Below, piece by piece: positions 25,770 to 38,726 of a DNA stretch of 64,000 nucleotides. Source of the DNA: Cerioporus squamosus (Eukaryota; Basidiomycota; Agaricomycetes; Polyporales; Polyporaceae); NCBI GenBank assembly GCA_022592435.1, contig JABYQS010000037.1:186001-250000 (forward strand). The letters run 5' to 3'. Made by a program: the position numbers and the translations under genes. Below the pieces are notes generated by a model. It made no database searches. It was not told where the DNA came from and saw only the letters and a program-made list of their open reading frames with translations. The first letter of the stretch is position 1; the number at the start of each line of letters is the position of its first letter.

Positions 25770-28594
25770 ATGGCCCTCCGTAAGTGTTCCATCCATGCAC
25801 GTTGGTCTTTCCCTCACGCGCGACGACCACAGTTTCTCCCTCTCCGACCATGGTCGACTTCCCCTCCGCCGGCCCTGATCTCCATCCCAGTCCCTCCGAC
25901 CTCCAATACCAACGTCCTACATACCTTCCTTTCCGCCGAATATCCCTTCCATCTGCCCCTAATCTTCAGCATCGCCAGTCTATCGTGAGCACGGCGTCTT
26001 TCGATTCTTTGCCCGAGGAAGGTCCTGGGCCGGTACCCTCGACGCCTGTGGTCATAAAGAACGCGGTCAGGATACGGCCGAGGCCGTCATCCGTGGACGT
26101 CTCCAGGAGAGGCGTGCGGCGGAAGGAGTCCAGGATAGTAGACGAGCAGCGGGAGGCGAAGCGTAGGAAAGTCATCGCCGAGTTCTACGAGACGGAGAAG
26201 TCGTATGTCGACGGGCTCGAGCTCATCCACTCGGTGCGCACCCTTCTTTCTGACTACAACGCTCACAGGCTGAGTGTGGTTGCAGCACTTCCTCACCCCC
26301 ATCATCGCGTCTCTCGATACCCCGCACCCATTGCTCACCCGCGCCGAGATTACATCCATCTTCTCCAACTTTATCGACATCTGGAACCTCCACCGTTCGT
26401 TCTACACGTCCCTCACTGCCTTCTTGAACTCGTCCGCCTGCATACGCCCCCAAGACCCGTCGCCTCCACTATCCCCCGTTCTGCTCGCACACTTCCCCTA
26501 CCTCTCGCTCTACACTCCCTTCGTGAGCTCGTTCTCTGAAGCGCTTGCGTCGTATGCGTCGCTGCTCAGGAGCAATAGCCCATTCGCAGCATTTATAGCG
26601 CAGCAAGAAGCCGATCCGCGGTGTGGGAAGCTTAAGTTCAGAGATTGGCTGCTGACTATCGTACAACGATGCCCGCGTTACCTGCTCTTGCTGAAAGACA
26701 TGATCAGCTGCACCGACTCCGAGGACCCAGAGTATGCGTCATTGACGGCGGTGCACACCCTTGTTTCGAAGAGTGAGTTGCAGCCTTCTCTACGCGACGA
26801 TGTGCTGACCCTCCCTAGTCACGATGTCCTTGAACACATCATTACACACCCACGCACAAACCCTAGCTCTCCTCGCTCTGCAGCGCAACACCATTAACCT
26901 CCCGTTCCAACTCATCGCTCCCGGCCGTACATTCCTCAAGCGCGCACCTCTCCTCCAGCTCGAGAACTCGACTCCTAAGGAGCGCGAGTTCCTGCTGTTC
27001 TCAGACTGCTTGATCTGGCTCGCGAGCGCCGACGGGGACCTTTTCTCCGATAAATGGAGCTCCATGACCGCTGCTTCCTCGAGCGGCGCCGGCTCTAGTA
27101 CCCCCGACCTTCTTCGCTCGCGGATGAAGAGTGAAGAGGGCGAGGCAATGAGGCGGCGACAGTCATTGCTGCAGCTGAAGCTTGGTGGGAGTCCGAGGAA
27201 GAAGCGACAAGCGAGCAGCGGCGTGGACGACCGGTGGGTGTACAAGGGTCATGTGGAGCTCGTCGACCTCGAGGTGGTCGTCAGCACGCCCGCGGCAGGG
27301 GACTCGCAAGAGCGGGGCTTTGAGCTACTGAGTCCGCACCAGTCGTTTGCGGTCTACGCAGGTGGGTCGCCACGTGCATGTGACGGGCATCGGAACTAAC
27401 GCGGCGGTTTCAGTGGGCGAGGAAGAGCGAGACGAGTGGGTGGCCGCGATTCGGAATGCGAAGTCTGCCCTCCTGGTCTCCCTCAGCGTCATGCAGCTGA
27501 ACTCGACGCTGACGTCGTCGGCCTCGACGAACCACTTACGGCGAACATTGCAGGCACTACCATATGCTCCCGAGGATTCGTCGAAGCCGAAGAGGGGCAT
27601 GGTTGAGCACTTTGTGCCTGCTGTCTGGGTACCGGATGGCAAGACGGAGAGCTGCATGCGGTGCGGTCGAACCTTTGGCTGGAGGCGGCGAAGACACCAC
27701 TGTCGGCTATGTGGGCGCTGCGTGTGTGGAAGCTGTTCGAACCAGGTTTGTTTGGCACATTTCTCTGTTACACATGGTTCAACGCTTATTCGTTCATAGA
27801 CGTTCTTCATCGTGGATTCGAACGCGAAGGACCACAAGTCTGCTCGTGCATGCGAAGCATGCTACGAGACTGTCTTCCCTCTGCTCGAACAATCGCTAGA
27901 TTCTTCGGTGACCGTCACAGCGGGAACAATGCACTCACACTTCACGCTATCCGGATTGAAGTCGATGCCGTCCCTACTCTTGAACGACGTCACTTCGAAC
28001 TCCCCATCCGCACTGATGGCTATCGACCTCGACTCGCCCAAACGCGTACTCTCGCGTATCGAGGACGAATATTCCCCCGCAGATGAGCCCAGCAGCCCCC
28101 CAGTGGCCGCAGTCCGCTTAAGGTCCCCTGCCCGTCCGAAGAGCTACGTGCAGATCCTCGAAGAGTTTCAGGAGCGCGAGGCATCCCCGACGCCCAGTCC
28201 TCGAGCATCGCGGTTCAGCGAGCGCAGTCGAACACTCGACGACGCGCACGGACCTCTCGACGAGCGCGACGAGGACGCACTCGCACTGGACGAGGACGGC
28301 CAGGAGGTCGAGGTGCCCGCCGTGAACCCTGGGAGCCAGCCCTCGACCCCGCGTAAGGAGAACACGGCGCGGAGACATAAGCGCTTCTCGCTGCCTGCTG
28401 TTGCGCTGCAGACGAGCCCGGTGACTGCGCGGCCGAACGCGGACGGGAAGGCGCACCGGTTCTCGCTTGTGTTGGGCAAGGGCGGGGGCGTGGCGGCGTC
28501 GAGGGACAGCCTGGAGGGCTCGCCGAGCCGGGGGATGAGGCATAGCGTTGTGGCCGGGCGGCTGAGCGAGCTGTTGAGTCGCGGGAAGGACTGA
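25770..28594 (+). CDS. Rho guanine-nucleotide exchange factor with DH, PH and FYVE domains (FGD-like)
   Basis: The chosen start 25770 (ATGGCCCTCC, then a GTAAGT intron 25780-25832) reads in frame into a second ATG at 25850, which is the alternative start. The DH domain runs from KRRKVIAEFYETEKSYVDGLELIHS across an intron to HFLTPIIASL...IFSNFIDIWNLH and KLKFRDWLLTIVQRCPRYLLLLKDM. The PH domain follows (REFLLFSDCLIWL ... ERGFELLSPHQSFAVYA ... ERDEWVAAIRNAK). Near the C-terminal third is a FYVE finger: CMRCGRTFGWRRRRHHCRLCGRCVC...CSNQ then TFFIVDS...ACEACYETV, with the R+HHC+ lipid-binding core and CxxC pairs. The tail is disordered and Ser/Pro-rich. Expected role: activating a Rho/Cdc42 GTPase on PI(3)P endosomal membranes. 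Confidence 0.93.
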
Positions 28595-29491
28595 AGTTCT
28601 TCGATTTGCGGCCCGGGGTGGGGTTTGGATGAAACCCGCGCTATCTCCCATCTCCCACCAGCCTATAGACGAGTGCCTGCGTCCTCACCGGGATACAGAC
28701 ACGTTCACGACTTCTTCATCCTAGGACACTCTCATTTCCCCAGTGCTTCATGAATCATCATCATTGCTTCCATACACATCCATATTGCTCCCTTTCGGAC
28801 CATGCATATGCACATGCACACGAACCTTACGACGCTGCCGTGTACGCTATGAGACGCTAGGATACCCTTCGCGTGTCGCCGATGCTTTGTATCATTTACA
28901 TATCTGGTCTTCCCATGTTGCTACTATGCCCTCTTGCGTGAAGATGCACACGAATGCGACACACTGTACTACTTAAATACGGTCGATGGGCTGCCTGTCA
29001 GTCGTGCGATGCTCCTCCATTGCGCAGCTCACACTTGGTTGCGTACGATGCAGGCATCTTCGAACGCACACCGGTTCCTAGCATCGAGCGAGGTTATGAG
29101 CATGGTAGTCGAATCCATACCACAGACAGAGACTACGAGAACTCGATATACAAAGATGATGAAGCGAGATAAAAACAGGACAGCATTTGTGAGGACTTGG
29201 ATTTGTGATGGGAAAGGAAGAGCGGTGTGGAGTAATATCGAAGAGGTTTCTGATGGAGTCGAACAGAGAACAGCGAACAGCGATGGATAACAAGGGGGAA
29301 ACAGCGAGAGGTGCGACATCGGGGAGCAGGGAAAGCGGCGGATAGGCGAACGTGAGAGTGAAAAGCATACAAGCGATGGCGTGAGATAGTGGTTAAGGAA
29401 TGCAAGGAACACAGCAAGGGGAGATACGCAGACGAGAGCAAAGCGAGATATGGACAATTGATGATGATGGTGAGAGCGGTGATGTAGAGCG
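28595..29491. other. convergent intergenic region
   Basis: About 900 bases between converging genes. The open frames on both strands overlap and are Ser/Leu-rich without motifs. I see trailers only. Confidence 0.3.
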
Positions 29492-30581
29492 TTAGATGGA
29501 AGGTTCGGGGACGTTAACTCTGAATGTGCCAGTGATGCAGTCTGTGCGGCCCTCGCGGTAAGGGGTGAACTCGGGTCCAGGAGCAGGGAGGCGCCACTGC
29601 CAGTCCCCCTCTCCCCGGAAAGCGGCCTCGCGCTCCTCAGGGTGGGCCTTGAAGTAACGCTCGCAGTCGGTATTGTCTCCGTTCGGGACGAAGAAACCCT
29701 GCCTGCGCTGCCCCTCCTGGAAGCGCCACATGTCAAGCGCGGTGGGATGTATGGCTATCTTCTTGAACGGCTTGATGTCGAGGGAGTCAGGATCAAGTAC
29801 GTGAGGGTTAGGGATATGGACGCCTTTGTACTCGTCCTCCGGAGAGCAGGCGATGACCTCCTGCCAGTGGGAATGTCTGCGCTTGTGGCGCTCATAATTA
29901 TCGAAACGAGTGAAGGCCTTGTCGCACTCCGGACGATGGCATACCCACACTATGCACGGTTTGAGAGAGGAATGCATTGCAGCAAGATGAGGAGCACTCA
30001 CGCTGTTCATGCTGATGTAGACACTTGATGTGCCGATTGAGATGATCTCGTTTCTTGAACATCTTGCCGCACCCATCCACAGGGCAACAGTGCTTTCTGT
30101 CCGTTCCGAGAACGCTCCCCTTCGTAGGAACTTGGCGGCCCCGCGCAGGCTTCGTGAGCCCTGGGACAGGCTGGGCCAGGGGCAGCTTCTGCCCGGGCAT
30201 GCGGATTTCGTCTGTTGGACCACCAGGCAAGGCGGCCGGAGTCTGGCCATCCTTGAGCCAATACTTCATCCCCCCGAGCTCGACGATATGGTGCGGAGGA
30301 ATGGTAGAGATGTCAAAGGAGGACCCAGGCATCTTCTTGCGATAGAGACGTAGAGGTGGGGTCTTGAGACGTGGCGGAGGGAGACCACGAGGCCCGACGC
30401 TCGCGTCTGTCGTGGAATCGACCGGCTCGACCGGCGGGGAACGCCCGGGCATCGCCCCGCGCACTAAGAACGACACCGGCCTTTCAGAATCCTGCATGAC
30501 GGTGCCGCCGCCCTGGGGAAAGACGACGCGTCGTGGTGAGCGTCCGGAACGAAGCACACGGCGAACACGAGGCTTACCCAT
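29492..30581 (-). CDS. two-finger C2H2 zinc-finger protein with LTK-RGR-VPT motif
   Basis: Start at 30581 (MGKPRVRRVLRSG), one GTGAGT intron. The N-terminal 130 residues are Pro/Arg-rich. Before the fingers stands VPGLTKPARGRQVPT. Finger 1 is CCPVDGCGKMFKKRDHLNRHIKCLH; the intron falls right after HQHEQ and the second exon resumes LWVCHRPECDKAFTRFDNYERHKRRH (finger 2). The C-terminal 110 residues (KPFKKIAIHPTALDMWRFQEG, then a Trp/Pro-rich end TGTFRVNVPEPSI) are not recognised. A nuclear DNA-binding regulator is expected. The second C2H2 gene of this window has the same motif in the same place, which suggests the two belong to one subfamily. Targets are unknown. Confidence 0.82.
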
Positions 30582-33500
30582 GGTACCTCGCGCTCGAACT
30601 CAAAATTGCGCGGAGGACAGTGGTCTGGCATTCTGCCCAGCGTCCGGGGTCGGAGAGGACAACAATCTAATGTGGGCGCGCGGGAGCAAAGTCTGTGTGT
30701 CCAAGTGGGTGGCATTAGCTCTCGTTCGAGTAAGACGGGTCCAAGGACGTGTCCTGACCGTTCTGACGACTTCACAAAGTTGCCTGTTAACCAGGCAGGC
30801 GGCCGAGGAATGGCCTGAACGGCGTCGCCACAGCGACTTGGGAGGAGGACAAGGGTGTGGCGGGTGGGCGGGAGCAGGAAACAACGCAAGCTTTACTCGC
30901 ATAGTAGGATGACGTAAGCAATATCATCTCCGGCGCATCGCAGGCGCAGGCGCTTGCACGGTTCGTTCCCGCCTCGACGCTCAGGCTCGCGCCGTACATC
31001 GGTAACCTACGACGCGCGCAATCGAGGTGTGTCCAGGAAAGAAGAATATCAGGTAGATGCTTCTCTGACCCACTGACAGCGTGAAGACGAAGACGGCTGC
31101 GCAGAATCCAACGGCGGCGATCCTGGACGCCACTCACGACCGAACGTTGAGCCTGATGGTGGCTCGCAAGATCATTGTGCACTGGGGCCTTGTGCATGAT
31201 AGGAAATGGAGGTACGCGCTTCGACCATGCACGTTTCTGCCGTCCACTAGGAAGCAAGGGCGCCAACATCGCTAGGTATGCATTGAGTGGCGTGAGGTAC
31301 ATGCTGCTACGCTGGATGTGGCAACTGTATGCACAAGCTCCCCGTTTTCGTCATATCGCTGGGGCATATTTGACGTGAGGCTTGTATGAGGGCCGTTTCT
31401 GGAATTCGCCTTGACAACTGTGCACTCATGAGGGGAACATCCAGGAGCCTTCAGGCTCGGCTCTGCAGCGCTCCTTGCGATGATTACCGCCGCATTTGTT
31501 TGTAACGGGGCGGGTATACGACTACCATATCCTCCAACCTGTCTCTGAGGTTCTGAGGGCGTGGCAGTCGCATGGCGCCTCCGGGAGAGTTTCGTGCCTT
31601 GGCAATTCATGCACCTGTCGGAACTTCTTCTCCGTTCAATAGTAATGGCTTCTGTGAAGATGCGGCTCGTGAGATGATTCGGACAGCATCGATGTACCGT
31701 CCTTGGAAGTTGGACGCCCCGCCTTGTGCTGCACACTCAGAGATTGCCCGTCGTCGGGTGTAATCCTGCTGTGTGTGTCCTGTGTCGTACCTGCTACTCG
31801 ATCTAGTTGGAAGCATCCACCTTGGATGGGATCGACTCAATTGAGACCAGTAGACCGTGACAAGCCGTGCTATGAGCCTGTGTCGTGCGATTCTACGAGC
31901 GGTATGCCTCCAAAACACTGAGGAGCGGGTCGCACTCACGCTACCGGCTCTGGCTGACTAGTCTCAGACGGTTAATCTTTGCCATGTGAGCCGGTTAATT
32001 GCATGACCGCCACAGTATGTACGAGGAATCGGAGTTGCGATGGTCTGGGTGGTTAGTTAACCGCTCAGTTCCATCAAGAGAGCCACGTGGCTACCAGTCG
32101 CCAAAATTGATCCCGGCTTCGCTTCTTGTCCGAAACTTGACAGGTTCATACGTTCATACATGCCGTCATCCTAATGCTTACGCACTGCACCAAAAGACAG
32201 GCGACATCTTTGTGGCAGGTACTAACGTTGCTGTCACCACTCTTTGTTGACGAATCAGCGAGGCACCCAGGATAAGCAGCATTCCCGGTACGTCAAGTGC
32301 CGATATCTGGCTGAGATACCCCACATCTACTTACAGCGTGAGTCTAGTGAGGAACGCTCTAGAACATCTCGAGCTTGTTCCGGCCCAATCAGCAGGCACG
32401 TCCGAGCGACAACGTCTACAATGTATGTCGTACTTGATGACGAGGACAACGCAGCCATTCCTCGGAGCAAATGCCGGCATCATTATGTTTAGTGCGTCTT
32501 CGCTCGGCTACTGTCATGACACTGATTTTGTTTTGCCCACCAGCGAAGTTGCATTTGTACGGCATCCACGAGTCTACTGACCGCCTTCAGCTTCCCGCCG
32601 AAGTTTTCTCATCGGTCGCCCCAATCTGTTCATCGATGGCAAATCGTCACTTTGGATGTCATACTTCAAGTCATAAGAAGACAATGACACCGGTGCCCTC
32701 CGCTGGTCAGTTCTACGTTGGTGGATGTCATGTTCGGACATGACTTTGTTTTCCTCATTCGGTAAGTTCGTACTCTTTGAGTGGTATGAGGTCGTACGTA
32801 CAATGAAGCGCATTACGGCAGGATGATCCATTGGCGGAAGAACCTCCCGCAAATGAAGTGCAAGCTTGGTCGCTATTTCAGCGGACGAGACCATGCGGAA
32901 CACAGTTCCCTTACATTTTCTGCCCTTCGGGAGCCGATTCGCATTGATCACCGCTGTGTGAAGGGGACAACGGGAGTCCTTGATGCTGGTTCCGTGCTTA
33001 CATTTACTTGCCGTGAACAGACGAGCAGAGAGACAGCCCTGACAGTACAACCGCCATACACATGCCGCAGCCTGGCACCGAGCGGCGGATCTACAGCATC
33101 GGCCCGGGATCCTTACCACCACGGGTGAACTCTCCCTATTTCTAGTAGGCTGAAAGGAAATTACGTGGCAGACGTTGGTGGAACAATCAGAACACGACCG
33201 ACAGCTATTGGTGTCCTCGGCTGCCGCGACGCGAAGGTGGCGCATGAAGCACTCCAGTCCGCTAGTCCCCTCCGTATGTGCACTGGCAGCCGCTGCGACT
33301 TCTCGCCAACACGTCGTGGTGCACCAGGCCTGCTGACCCTCGTCTTCTCCCGACGGCCGCTCACGAACTTTCGCATGCGGTCGGGTTCTCTTCGTTTCGC
33401 GCGGATACGCCACGGACGCTCGTACACGATGCGAGCTATCTTGGTGCGTGTGGTTTCGAGTCCTCGCTCATGCGTCCAAACGTCTGCAGGCCTCGGTGAT

Positions 33501-34380
33501 GTTGCGAACATGTCTCTCACGCCTACTTACAGCAATTACGTGGAATGCGCGACTTATGCTGCGCCGTCGCCGAGCCCTGCACGCTGGCCTGACTCACCTT
33601 CTCCCGCCCGCTCCCGGAAAGTTGCCCGCGCAAGGTTTGCTCGTCACAGGCGCCGCTACTCACCTCTCCGTTCTAAAGCAGCTAAGGCTGACATCGCAGG
33701 AAGAATCGACCGTAATAACTGCGGGTCTCATTTGCCAGGGAGCATTCGACGATCCGCCCGCTCAACGCTCCTCGCTAACTTTGTCCTGGCCACCCGACGC
33801 TCGCACCATATTTACGCCCTGTCATTACTGCGTGCTGTTGAGCTGCTCCAGTCGGTCGCCACATCTCGGGTACCTCGTCCTTCTAGCCCACCCTGCATGC
33901 GCACCATGCCCTCTTTGTTGGAACACCACCGGTCCACCGTGGGGTCTCCGGCAGACAGTCGCTCCCTGAATGCTCTCGTTTATCCAGCTTCTGTGCCAAG
34001 CTACCGGGCCCGACAGACCCCACGAACGCAGAAGTCGGAACGGCTAGCCCCGCCGGCGAACTCTCTTCGTCCTTCCCGCGGAACCTCCAGACACGACCGC
34101 GTATCTAAGCCGAGGAAGCCTGCCAGCCAAGCGCCGCGGCCGGCGACCTACAGTGCGCAGTATCGCCGGGAGCCCGAGTTTCGAACAGAACCGTCAATTC
34201 TCGAACTGGGCGGCGGCGCTTGAGTCTCCCGCGTACAATGCGTGCTAGCTCCAAGCTGACAAGCCCAATGTCCGCTTAACAGCTAATGGTTACGGCACAA
34301 CTGCCTCCGCGTCGTTCTCTGGGCTTAAACCTTCTTCGATTTCGGCTCGCTTCTTCGGCCTGTCAATGTTCCCGAATCAA
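30582..34380. other. gene-poor stretch, possibly decayed
   Basis: The part nearest 30582 must hold the C2H2 promoter. Beyond it, long unbroken frames exist on both strands (for example minus 32574-33413 and plus 33165-34223), but they overlap each other, have no recognisable motif, and are Arg/Ser/Pro/Thr-rich as expected for chance frames in GC-rich DNA. No terminal repeats were found by eye. I make no gene call here. Confidence 0.3.
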
Positions 34381-37300
34381 TGGGGGACCATTGTATGTTT
34401 AATACATAGTCGGGCAGGTACGGCCGTCCCGAAGTCAAAATTGAATGCTAATCACCCAAATCCAGAGCCGAAACCTAAACCCAAAAGGACGTTGACACTG
34501 CTCCCGGGCCCGGGCCCGCTGCCGCTGCTCGCACCGGTATCTCAGCTACCAGCGACGTGTGGCCACGCGTCAGGTAGGAACTCATGCATGACGCGATACG
34601 TATCGTCCCAGCAGCAATCCCTCGGCATCAGTGGAAATCGGTTCGCCGTCGATACCAACGCGGGCCACGGCCATCGCGACCACTGCAGTGCGGGAGAAGT
34701 GCGCAGGGTCGACGGCGACACGTCCATGCGCTACTCCCAGGCGTGCGACCACCCACGCGCTCCTCGTCCCACCTCCCATCACCAGGCCATAACGGTAGCG
34801 GAGCCGGACCGGTCCCGAAGCGAACGCCTCCGAGTCCCACACCCAGCTTCTCCCACCGTCCGTGACCGTGCGATTGCCAGTGCCCCAGCCTTCTCGGGGC
34901 TGCCGACTCGTATCGTCACTCGGACACGAATGCTGGAATGAAGAGCTGCTCTGATGGACCGTCCGTCCCACGGACTCGCCGAGTCGGACGCGCATCCCGT
35001 GCCCCGCGGACTCCGAACGGTTGGTGCAACCCGCATAACGCCGTGCGTAGTGCGCAGGGCGTTACGTATCCTGGGAGACGGCCTCTACTTCAGCAGTACG
35101 GTACGTGTCGCGCAACTGGAGTCTGGGGACGCCCGGTTGCACATACGCCGTACTGGTACTGGCACAGGCACTGAAACACCAGCGCCCTGTGGCCCCGCGC
35201 GGCAGAAGCCAGGTCCAGGTCCAGGATCACGATCCGTCGATGCGCGATGCGTCGACACACTGATACACTGGCACGATAGACGATAAACGATAGACGACGC
35301 ACGACACAAGACACACGACACACCCACGCGCACACGCGCCCGAGCCTAATCCAGAGGCCCGGAGCCGGCACAACTCACAGCGGCAATGCAGCAGGCGTTC
35401 GTCGTCCCGGGTTGTTCTTATTGTCAAAATCGCGCGCAGTACTTGTACTTGGCTGCCATCACCGCTCACCCGCACCCGCACCCGCACAGCCTGCAGGCAC
35501 TCGTCACACGGCCATGGCCACTGTAACGCAAGTTTCCAAAACCGCGGTCCAAGTAAGTACTACTTGGCTGGATTCAGATACTTGCAAGGGTCAAGACCAC
35601 CGTGGTCCGTAGGAAGCCGAAACACCTGAGCCAAGACCTCCAGCGTGCTCGCTCGCTCGCTCACAACTCGCGTGCACGACTCCGATACTACCCACTCCGA
35701 GGGATCTGCGCCGCTCTTCGCGTCCGCATGCATGGGAGCCGTGTGCGATCTGGGTGAGCGTGCCGTCGCTACATGTGCGGTTCATCTGGGGAGATTCCGG
35801 CATACCAGCAGCTATGTGCATGCAGCTGGTATGCCATAGCTCCGGAGGACGGCCCGGGGCATTTGTGTCGGTGGCGTGGCACTGGCGGTGACGGAGGGTA
35901 TGGTTTCACGAGGCTCTCAGCCTCTCGCCGCTGGCTCCGGATTCGGGTTGGTATAGGTACCGCACGCCGAGTCGCCGACGGGGTTTCTTCTTTGGGAGGT
36001 GCGTGCAATAATGTGCAATGTGCACTGTGCACTGTGTACGAGTACATACATACATATGTATGCCGTTCGATCGTGTTGCATATGCACGCATCGTGCTCTT
36101 CTAGCCTCATCAGAACGACGCGAAGCGAGTCCTAGTCTAGTGTCAACGCACACCCGGGGCCCGCCGCTGGTACATGTGTGTGTGTGCGTGTGTGTGCAGC
36201 TGGGAATTCTTGCAACTCGACATGTGCGCCCGGGTGTGTGGGCGTGCGCAATAACAATAGCTATAGACGACATCAAGGAGTAGGTGAGTACATACCACTG
36301 GCACGCCGGCCCAGGCAGCCAGCCGGGGCGCGTATACGGCCAATGCCAATGCTAGTCCTGACCCGCAGGTTGCCTGACGCCTTGCGCCTTGCGGGGAGGC
36401 CCGACGGGCGCATTGGCGGGGTTCGCCCCGGGACGGTGGGCGTCGGCAAGGACATCACTTGCACATCGCTGCAGCCCTGTGTGGCCCGTGGGTGACTGGT
36501 ACGGACGTCCGAGCCCGCAATCGTACGAGGCACTAGACCCTGCAAGTCCGTCGGCGTATCGTAGGACCGAGGTGCATGGCGGCGGCGGCGGCGGCCACGG
36601 TGGTGGTGCGAGCAAGGACAGCACTGAGCAACAGTGGACGCTTGCGGCGCGCAGTCGGATAAGGCGCGTTCCCTGCAGCCAGTGGGCGGTGGACAGGCCC
36701 GCTCACGGGTGCTTGTGTGACGGCGTCGTGCTTGAGACGAGCCGGCTGCGACGTCTGAGATCTGAATGCGCGCTGCTGTCCGATGGTGCGCGTTCGGACT
36801 CGCAGCCGCACTCGGCCCCGTGGTTCTGCTCGCCGAAGAACGAGAACCGTCGCGCCGGGTGGAGAGGTCGTGCGCGAGCACGTACTCGTAAACGGTACTG
36901 GGCGTCCGTTGCTATTATGCCGGGGTGAGTCTGCGGTTATACAATGGCATTTACACGAGAATAGCGGATACGTACGGGAAGAGAAGTGGTGAGTCGCCCC
37001 AGCGTGACGGAGCAGTGAGCCACGGCCAAGTCGACGAGTGGTAGGCCGGGAATTCGTGGCCTCGAGTTTGCAGCATGCTCGGGCTGCAGCTGGTCCGAGT
37101 CCGCGGACGGGTTCGGACGGAGCTACATATGCGAGTTCCACAGACCTGCGGCGAGGCGAGTTGTCCTGGACGGTACTCAGCAAGTAAGTATGTACTATGT
37201 GTGGGAGGCAGCCGGGACGAGCGGAGAGTGAAAGTTGAATGTCGCAGCGCAGGCGAGAACGCGGGGAGAGTGCGGCGAGTAATGGAGGCGGGCTTGTGCG

Positions 37301-38626
37301 AGACTCGTGGTGATGGAGGAGGGCAGACGGATCAGGCGTGAGTGTGCTTCTGTGCGAGCTCGAGCTGGGCAGACGCGAGTATTACGTGCCTTGCGCGCTG
37401 CGACTTCTGGGGCTCTTCACGTCGCGTCGCGGGGCGTGCGACGATCGCCGCCGCCGCTGTCGCCTCTGGCCACGGCGGGATCGCAGCGCGCGTCATGCAC
37501 CGAGGCGGGGGCGGGGGCGGGGGCGGCGTGCCGGGCGCAGAGGCGGAGGGCTGGGCTGCCACTGTCGGAGGCGCACGGTGGCCAGATGGGGGATAGTGAG
37601 ATTCGAGGGCGATCGGAGATTTAGGGTAAGTTAGCAGCAGCGTGAGCTTAGATCGCAGGGAGATCGCGCGGAGAACCGCATCGATATCGGCCGCTCTTGT
37701 CGAGACTCGAGACTCGCCAGAGCTGGGGCCCGCGTTCGTTCCCTGTCAGCCATGCCACCTGCGCCCGCCCAGGCCGTGCCCTGTGCGCGCACCCGGGCCT
37801 CCGCTGGCCGCCGCAGAGCATCACACAGGCAGCGACGCCGAGGACGACGGGGGCTGCGAGGGCGAGCGATGCGTGGGAGGCGACGAGGGCGCGGGCAGGG
37901 AAGGGAGACAGAGGCCCGGGCGCGAGCTGCCAATCAGGGCGGGCGCCAGGCGGGCAGACAGAGGCTGAGCTTCAAGCTTCACATCGGGCGTCCGGTGGCA
38001 ATGCGCCTCTCGCTCTCGCTCTCGCTCTGCAAACACACAGGCAGTGCGCGTGTCCTGGCTGTGTGCGGCGACGTATACGTGGGCATCACGGCAGCTGCAG
38101 TCCTGCACCGTCCTCGTCCCAGCACCGTCTCCAGCCTCAGCCCGCCAGCAGCTGTGTCCCTCCTTCCGCCAGTGCCAGTGCCAGTGCGCCCCGCGGCCCA
38201 GTCCGAGTCCGAGTCCGCCGCCGTCCTTGTCTGTCGCTGACCAACGCCCGTCTGCGGCCGTGCGCGACACATCGCTCTCGCTGCACAGCCCGCCGATCCA
38301 GCAGAGGCACCGACCCCGTGCGCGTGCTATTTCTCGCAGAACGTTCTGACGACATTACGACTCGACGACCCGTTCCATTCCAGCCCAGAGTGCTCGCCCG
38401 CCCGTCCCTCTCTCCGTCTCCGTCTTTGCGTGCCGTCCGCCCGGATCTGAGGTGGTCTTTGCAGCGCGCAGACGCCTGGCCGGGACTCATTACGGTGCCC
38501 CACGAATTGGCCGCGCCTCCCGATCACATCCGCCCCGCGGTTCCTGAAAAGCCGAGCTTGGGCATTGTGCGGCTCCCATTGGCCTGCGAGGTAAGGGCCT
38601 CCTTCCATATCCGTGCGCAGAGCGGT
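34381..38626. other. gene-poor upstream tract with clustered hexanucleotide repeats
   Basis: No convincing coding sequence is present in these 4.2 kb. Short tandem motifs include 34503-34527 (CCCGGG), 35151-35175, 35209-35225 (CCAGGT), 35467-35488 (CACCCG), 37505-37526 (GGGGGC), 38007-38029 (TCTCGC), 38170-38187 (CAGTGC-type) and 38201-38217 (GAGTCC). A 14-bp palindrome CATACATATGTATG is at 36049-36062 and a TG-rich run at 36176-36198. The tract immediately precedes a zinc-finger gene and could be an extended promoter or non-coding transcription unit. Confidence 0.4.
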
Positions 38627-38627
38627 C

Positions 38628-38633
38628 TATATA
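38628..38633 (+). promoter_or_regulatory. TATA element of the second C2H2 gene
   Basis: TATATA, within TCTATATACATAA, stands 94 bases before the ATG at 38727, a usual distance for a fungal core promoter with a short leader. Confidence 0.55.
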
Positions 38634-38726
38634 CATAAGCCGTCTCTGCCCCCATCCGTCCATCCGCCCTCCCCAGTCTGGACCACAACCCCGCCCCGTC
38701 CGCTCCTTGTCCCAGGCGAACCCCCC

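Noticed and set aside
32574..33413. Minus-strand open frame of 279 codons
   Set aside because: No recognisable family or domain and it partly overlaps the plus-strand frame above; likely a chance frame in non-coding DNA.
33165..34223. Long plus-strand open frame of 352 codons
   Set aside because: It overlaps open frames in other frames and on the other strand, is Arg/Ser/Pro-rich with no motif, and has no splice-supported or promoter-supported context; length alone in GC-rich DNA is weak evidence.
36273..36881. Minus-strand open frame of about 200 codons in the gene desert
   Set aside because: Composition is Arg/Pro/Ser-rich as expected for a frame over GC-rich repeats, and open frames occur on both strands at the same place.
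37697..38638. Plus-strand frame of 313 codons just upstream of the second C2H2 gene
   Set aside because: It runs through hexanucleotide arrays and over the TATA element of the next gene, and lacks any domain.
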